Shown: piece after piece, positions 59,420 through 64,000 of the stretch
Numbering within the stretch: position 1 is the stretch's first letter
How the letters are laid out: each line of letters begins with the position of its first letter
Origin: Chlorobiota bacterium
GTDB taxonomy: Bacteria; Bacteroidota; Ignavibacteria; Kapaibacteriales; NICIL-2
Assembly (NCBI GenBank): GCA_026415505.1
Contig: JAOAGY010000006.1
Location: 1-64,000, forward strand
Direction of reading: 5' to 3'
Length of the DNA: 64,000 nucleotides
Translations under genes and position numbers: made by a program
Notes under the pieces: model-generated
Told to the model about the DNA's origin: nothing
The model's database searches: none
What the model saw: only the letters and a program-made list of their open reading frames with translations

Positions 59420-60287
59420 AGACGGCAAAGTGAACGATCGCACGTTCGAGCGGAGCAATTCGATTGGGCACCATTCGGAGCAACACGTCAGGCAGCGGCG
59501 AAAGCGCCAGCCCGCGCAGCAGTCTGTCCCGTAGTCGCTTGCCGAGCAGGTATTGCACGCCGAAAATATCCCGCACGTCGGGATGCTTGCCGAGAATGTA
59601 GTGCAGATTCTCGCTGCCGAACGCTCGCATTTGTGCCAGCGCCGTGTCGAGCGTTTTGTTCATCGTGCTCCATCCCAGAGCGCGGGCATTGAAGATCACC
59701 GGAAGCTCGAAGGTTTTGTGCAAACGAATCGCCAGCTCGGTATCGCCACCACCGTAGCTGCGCATCGCTTCGTCTTGACCGCCGAGCCGACGGAAACAAT
59801 CGCTGGGCATGGCGACGTTGCCGGTCGTCAGGTAGTAGTACGGCACGCGCTCGCCGTGGCGGTACTTGTTTTTGCCGCGCGTTTGGATGTAGCGCGCCCA
59901 GACGTTGTCGCCGGTGTTCGTGTAGCGGATGTCGCCGAGCGAGATGCATCGTTGCTGACTCAGTAGCCGATAGTGCTGATCGAGCCACTCGGGCGAGGGC
60001 ACGATGTCCGAATCGAGCATCGCAAGGAGCGGCGCGTGCAGTTCGCCCAGTGCCAAATTGCGCGTCGCATTGCGTCCGCGATGTGCGTTACCGGGATGGC
60101 TGAGCACCACCAACTCGAACGGCAGCGAGAGGGTGCCGAGCAAACGACGAACGCCAGCGCTTTCGCCGTCTATGCAGAGCAGCACGCGAAAGCTTTCGAG
60201 CGACTGCTGCGCCAAACCCTGCAAGCACGCAGCAAGCTCATCGGGATTGTCGTAGGTCGGAACGATGACGTCGAACGTCGCGCTCAT
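59364..60287 (-). CDS. Family 2 glycosyltransferase
   Basis: FDVIVPTYDNPDELAACLQGLAQQSLESFRVLLCIDG; LAMLDSDIVPSPEWL. Confidence 0.9.
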   Translation of the reverse strand: MSATFDVIVPTYDNPDELAACLQGLAQQSLESFRVLLCIDGESAGVRRLLGTLSLPFELVVLSHPGNAHRGRNATRNLALGELHAPLLAMLDSDIVPSPEWLDQHYRLLSQQRCISLGDIRYTNTGDNVWARYIQTRGKNKYRHGERVPYYYLTTGNVAMPSDCFRRLGGQDEAMRSYGGGDTELAIRLHKTFELPVIFNARALGWSTMNKTLDTALAQMRAFGSENLHYILGKHPDVRDIFGVQYLLGKRLRDRLLRGLALSPLPDVLLRMVPNRIAPLERAIVHFAVFSAIARGWNDRDRAAAAQ

Positions 60288-61024
60288 CGCTGGCTTGTCG
60301 CTGCGACGATCTCGAACGCACAATCGGCGAAACGATACAGACCCCGCCGACCGACGATCCATTCGGCAGCGAGCACAGCACCGAGCGCAAAACCGCGTCG
60401 AGACTTGGCTGTGTGGACGATCTCGATCGTGTCCGCTTCCGAATCTGCCGTGATTGTGTGGATGCCGGCGATCGTTCCGACGCGAGCGGAACTGATGGTG
60501 ATTGCGTCGGGCTGGATCGGTGGAGTCGGTTCGGTCGCGATCGGTCGCGGCACGGGAGAATGCTCGGCAAGCGTACGTGTCAGCAGCAATGCCGTCCCGC
60601 TCGGTGCATCGCGTTTGGCGCGGTGGTGAACCTCGTGCAGGTGGAGCTGATAGCCGAGCGCTGGTGTGGCATGTTCGGCGAGCACGGCAGCCAATCGAGC
60701 GACGATTGCAACGCCGATCGAAAAATTCGCACCGACGACGATGCCGATGCGTTCGGCGGCACGTTCGAGCATGGCTTCGTCGCGCCAGCCGGTCGTGCCG
60801 ATTACCAGCGGAATCTCTGCCTCGGCGCAGAGCCGAAGATGAGCGGCGACGCACTCGGCTCGCGAGAAATCGAGCGCAACGTCCGCCGATCGCAAACGGT
60901 CGAGCGTTGCCGGTTCTGCCGATGTCGCTCGCGAAACGACCGCATGTCCGCGCTCGATCGCCACTGTTTCGATCGCTGTGCCCATGCGTCCATAGCCGAG
61001 CAGTGCCATGCGGAGTGGCTTCAT
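60284..61024 (-). CDS. dapB: 4-hydroxy-tetrahydrodipicolinate reductase
   Basis: MKPLRMALLGYGRMGTAIETVA; ELHLHEVHHRAKRDAPSGTAL-type motif (QLHLHEVHHRAKRDAPSGTAL). Confidence 0.92.
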   Translation of the reverse strand: MKPLRMALLGYGRMGTAIETVAIERGHAVVSRATSAEPATLDRLRSADVALDFSRAECVAAHLRLCAEAEIPLVIGTTGWRDEAMLERAAERIGIVVGANFSIGVAIVARLAAVLAEHATPALGYQLHLHEVHHRAKRDAPSGTALLLTRTLAEHSPVPRPIATEPTPPIQPDAITISSARVGTIAGIHTITADSEADTIEIVHTAKSRRGFALGAVLAAEWIVGRRGLYRFADCAFEIVAATSQR

Positions 61025-61701
61025 GGACCGGCAACGGGAATGTCCGTCGAAACCAATCGCCCTTCGTAGAGCGCTACCCGCTGTGGGGCAGCAAAGTGCG
61101 CAGCGAAAAACGGATCGTGTGTGGCGACGATCACCGTTGCACCGCGTTGGTTTTCTTTCCGCAGCTCGTCGGCAATGCGAGCGGTGGTGTCCACGTCGAG
61201 ATTGCCCGTCGGTTCGTCGGCGATGATGCACTGCGGCTCGTGGACAACCGCTCGCGCGATGCCGATGATGTGCCGCTCGCCCATCGAGCATTGGGACGGA
61301 AATTTTTCGCGCACGTAGCTGATGCCGAAGCGAACAAGCACGTCGAGCGTCCGGCGCCGTGCCTCTGCCATCGGCACTTTTCGCAGCAGAAGCATCAGCA
61401 GAATGTTGTCGAATACCGTCAGCTCGTCGAGCAAACGGACGTCTTGGAATGCAATTCCCATCGAGCGGCGCAGTTGCACTAGACGCCGCCGCGAGAGCGC
61501 GCTGGTGCGTTGCCCGCTGATGAACACTGCACCGGTCGTCGGGAGAACGTCGGCATAGAGCAGGCGCAGAAAAGTGGTTTTCCCCGAACCGGTCGGTCCG
61601 GTCACCAGCAACAGACTGCCGCTGGGGATGTGCAAGGTGATGTCGGCGAGCGCTGGTATTCGGTCGAAGTGAACGCTGACGTTCTGCAAATCGAACTGCA
61701 T
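61021..61701 (-). CDS. ftsE: ABC ATPase, FtsE-like
   Basis: GPTGSGKTTFLRLLY Walker A; CIIADEPTGNLD Walker B; variant signature SMGERHIIGIARA; TAACTTTG box at 61727-61734. Confidence 0.8.
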   Translation of the reverse strand: MQFDLQNVSVHFDRIPALADITLHIPSGSLLLVTGPTGSGKTTFLRLLYADVLPTTGAVFISGQRTSALSRRRLVQLRRSMGIAFQDVRLLDELTVFDNILLMLLLRKVPMAEARRRTLDVLVRFGISYVREKFPSQCSMGERHIIGIARAVVHEPQCIIADEPTGNLDVDTTARIADELRKENQRGATVIVATHDPFFAAHFAAPQRVALYEGRLVSTDIPVAGP

Positions 61702-61739
61702 GCAGCATGCCGGAACGTGAGGCGAGCAAAGTTACGATG

Positions 61740-62642
61740 TCAGGCGCCGTGCGGACCTGTCTTCGGCAGCGGCGCACGATCGCGGACGTAGCGATCGAGC
61801 CACCAGCGGATGTCGTAGTCGCTTTCGCTGCGCCGACCGGCGAGAATGTGATCGGCGTTGTCGTACATGACGAGCTTGTAGGGGAATTGCAGCCGTTGCA
61901 GTTCGAGCGCCAGATGCAAGCTCTGCTCGGGTTCGACGCGCCGATCGCCGGTGCCGTGCAGTATCAACAGCGGTGTGGTGCGCGGCAGTTCGTGTGCCCA
62001 GACGAGCACCGATCGCTCGCGCAGTTGCTCTTCGACGTCGCGGTTCGGATCGAGGAAGCGTCCGAACACGCGTCGAATGTGCGACTGCGGCGAACACCGA
62101 TGCAGCATCGTCGGTGCGCCGATCGTCACGGCTGCGCGGAATGCACGCGAATGCCGGAGCATCATGAACGCCATCATGCCGCCGCGACTGCCGCCAACCA
62201 GTCCGATGCGATCGGTATCGACGTAGCCGAGCTGCGCCAGCAGAGGCAGCAGATTGAGCGCATCGCGCACGTCGCCGTCGCCCCATTGTTCGGTTCCCTC
62301 GCTGCCGCCTTGTCCGCGATAGTTGCTGGCAGCGACGACATAGCCCCAACTGGCGATCGTGCCGATGTACTGGAAAGCGCCTTCCGGACCGAGAGCGGCA
62401 CGCTCGCCCGCACCGCCGCGATTGAAAATCACCGCCGGATACGGCTCTCGACCTGCAGGCGGCAGCGCTAAATAACCGCGAATGCGCAGTCCCTCGCTCA
62501 TGTAGGCGATGGCGTACATTTGCACGCGCTCGAACTCAGCAAACTGCTCGCTGCCGAGCCGCCGGCGCATGATGCTGCGCGTCGTCGGTGGCATCGGTAC
62601 GGGTTCTGTGGCAACGAGCGTGCCATCGGCAAGGCGCTTCAT
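61740..62642 (-). CDS. Prolyl-oligopeptidase-family alpha/beta hydrolase
   Basis: IGLVGGSRGGMMAFMML nucleophile elbow; LILHGTGDRRVEPEQS; DNADHIL. Confidence 0.85.
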   Translation of the reverse strand: MKRLADGTLVATEPVPMPPTTRSIMRRRLGSEQFAEFERVQMYAIAYMSEGLRIRGYLALPPAGREPYPAVIFNRGGAGERAALGPEGAFQYIGTIASWGYVVAASNYRGQGGSEGTEQWGDGDVRDALNLLPLLAQLGYVDTDRIGLVGGSRGGMMAFMMLRHSRAFRAAVTIGAPTMLHRCSPQSHIRRVFGRFLDPNRDVEEQLRERSVLVWAHELPRTTPLLILHGTGDRRVEPEQSLHLALELQRLQFPYKLVMYDNADHILAGRRSESDYDIRWWLDRYVRDRAPLPKTGPHGA

Positions 62643-63937
62643 CGCTCGGCAGGCTGGCGATAGCGCGTGCGGTACTTCTCTGCCAAACGCGACTGCTTGC
62701 TTTCGAGCGACACGCGACGTCCTTGAACAAAGGCGTACTCGATGCGATTGGTCAGCGCGTCGAGAACGTCGCCGCGCGAGACGATGAGCGTTGCGTCTTT
62801 GCCGACGTCGATCGAACCGACACGATCGGCGACGCCGAAAATTTCCGCCGGCGACAGTGTCACTGCACGCAATGCGGCATCGTGACTCAAGCCGAATGCA
62901 GCAGCAGTGCCGGCTTGGAACGGTAGGTTGCGTTGTTGCCAAAAGCCCGCATCCCCGATCGCGAACCGAATGCCGGCGCTGTCGAGAATTGCCGGCAAGC
63001 GATAGGGAAGATCGTACGGCTCTTCGTCGCGCATCGGCAAACTGTGCACTCGCCCGACGATGACGGGGAAACCGCTTTGTTTGATCTCGTCGAGGCAGCG
63101 CCACGCGTCGGAGCAGCCAACCAGTATCGCACGCAAACCGAAGTGCCGCGCGAACTCGATGGCGCGGAGAATTTGCTTGTACTCCCAGCAACGGATCATC
63201 ACAGGCATGGTGCCATCGAAGACCGCACGCATCGCTTCGAAGCGAATGTCGCGTTTGTCGTCGGTCACGCCTGCCGATGCAGCGCGTGCGTACATCTGTG
63301 CTTGGCGGAAAAAGTCGTAGAGCGCTTCGATCTGGCGTTCGGCGTCGCGGCGCTGCTCTTGTGGCGATCGGCGAATCCACGGTGCACGGTATGTCGCCAG
63401 CGACGGGAAATTGACCACCAGCGCTGCACGGGAGCGGAGCGCGATGTCTTCGCGTGTCCAGCCGTCGAGCTGCATAACCGATGCGATGCCGCTGACGAGT
63501 CCGCCGTCGGGACAGACCGCCGCCAGCAGGATGCCGTTCGATCGCACCGTCGGGATGACTTCGCTGTCGGGGTTGTAGGCGACATCGGCTCGCGCGTTCG
63601 GATTGAACTGCCCGACTTCGGCGACGTCGCGCGTTGCACGAACCGCTTCGATTTCGATCAGTCCGATGTTCGTATGCGGTGCAAACAGGGCGGGATAAAT
63701 GTCCTTGCCGCGGCAGTCGATGCGCAGGGCGTCGGGCGGGATCGCAACGTCGGCGCCAACGGCGACGATTTTGCCGCGATCGAAAACGACGGTGCCGCTT
63801 TCGATGGTGCCGCGCGAGACCGTGTGAATCCGACCGCCGACGAGCGCAATCGGTTTTTGCTGCGGCGAGCCAGGGGTTTCGATGTGAGCATGTGCGACGA
63901 TCGCTGTCGCTGCCAAAGCTAGTGCGATCCGAGTCAT
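62639..63937 (-). CDS. Secreted amidohydrolase-family protein
   Basis: Signal peptide; IALVGGRIHTVSRGTIESGTVVFDRGKIVAVG; SPAEIFGVADRVGSIDVGKDATLIV. Confidence 0.8.
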   Translation of the reverse strand: MTRIALALAATAIVAHAHIETPGSPQQKPIALVGGRIHTVSRGTIESGTVVFDRGKIVAVGADVAIPPDALRIDCRGKDIYPALFAPHTNIGLIEIEAVRATRDVAEVGQFNPNARADVAYNPDSEVIPTVRSNGILLAAVCPDGGLVSGIASVMQLDGWTREDIALRSRAALVVNFPSLATYRAPWIRRSPQEQRRDAERQIEALYDFFRQAQMYARAASAGVTDDKRDIRFEAMRAVFDGTMPVMIRCWEYKQILRAIEFARHFGLRAILVGCSDAWRCLDEIKQSGFPVIVGRVHSLPMRDEEPYDLPYRLPAILDSAGIRFAIGDAGFWQQRNLPFQAGTAAAFGLSHDAALRAVTLSPAEIFGVADRVGSIDVGKDATLIVSRGDVLDALTNRIEYAFVQGRRVSLESKQSRLAEKYRTRYRQPAER

Positions 63938-64000
63938 GCGACGAGCAAAGCAAAGTGGAACCGTGCATTCAAAGATACTCAGCCTGAAAACGAAATGCCC

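Noticed and set aside
1-64000. tRNA, rRNA, transposase or prophage genes
   Set aside because: None recognised by eye in sequence or ORF translations; a tRNAscan/Infernal run would be needed to exclude small RNAs.

Overview
Gene-dense, moderately GC-rich bacterial chromosomal window. TAnnTTTG promoter-like boxes, the N-acyl-ornithine carbamoyltransferase-type arginine operon and the TonB/HYC_CC_PP-like genes suggest the Bacteroidota/Chlorobiota/Kapabacteria neighbourhood (inference). Housekeeping content: fbp, flippase, hsp20, asnS, rmlA, rtcB, a seven-gene arginine operon, gcvT, kdsB, yebC, pntA-like, selD, metG, ABC permease, msrA, tonB, pta, dapB, ftsE-like, prolyl-oligopeptidase-like hydrolase and amidohydrolase. 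There is also a chemosensory cluster (CheA-CheZ-CheY-CheV-CheV-soluble CZB MCP). Accessory content: an unusual island at 8.3-18.2 kb holding a polytopic membrane protein, a VWA/MIDAS lipoprotein, a 1260-aa nuclease-RecQ-like helicase, a tail-anchored coiled-coil protein, and a convergent lipoprotein plus membrane-anchored protein. This is the best candidate for an undescribed (possibly defence) system. The strongest regulatory find is a complete ribosome-mediated attenuator in front of the arginine operon: an Arg-rich 33-aa leader peptide, a protector hairpin, an antiterminator, and a perfect 14-bp terminator stem with a U-run ending about 22 nt before the first start codon. Other finds are three clusters of covarying palindromic repeats, a shared operator-like palindrome in front of a metal-related operon and of the gene leaving the left edge, and an orphan intrinsic terminator suggesting a small or leader RNA at about 58.3-58.4 kb. 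All calls were made by reading; no database search or folding program was run.
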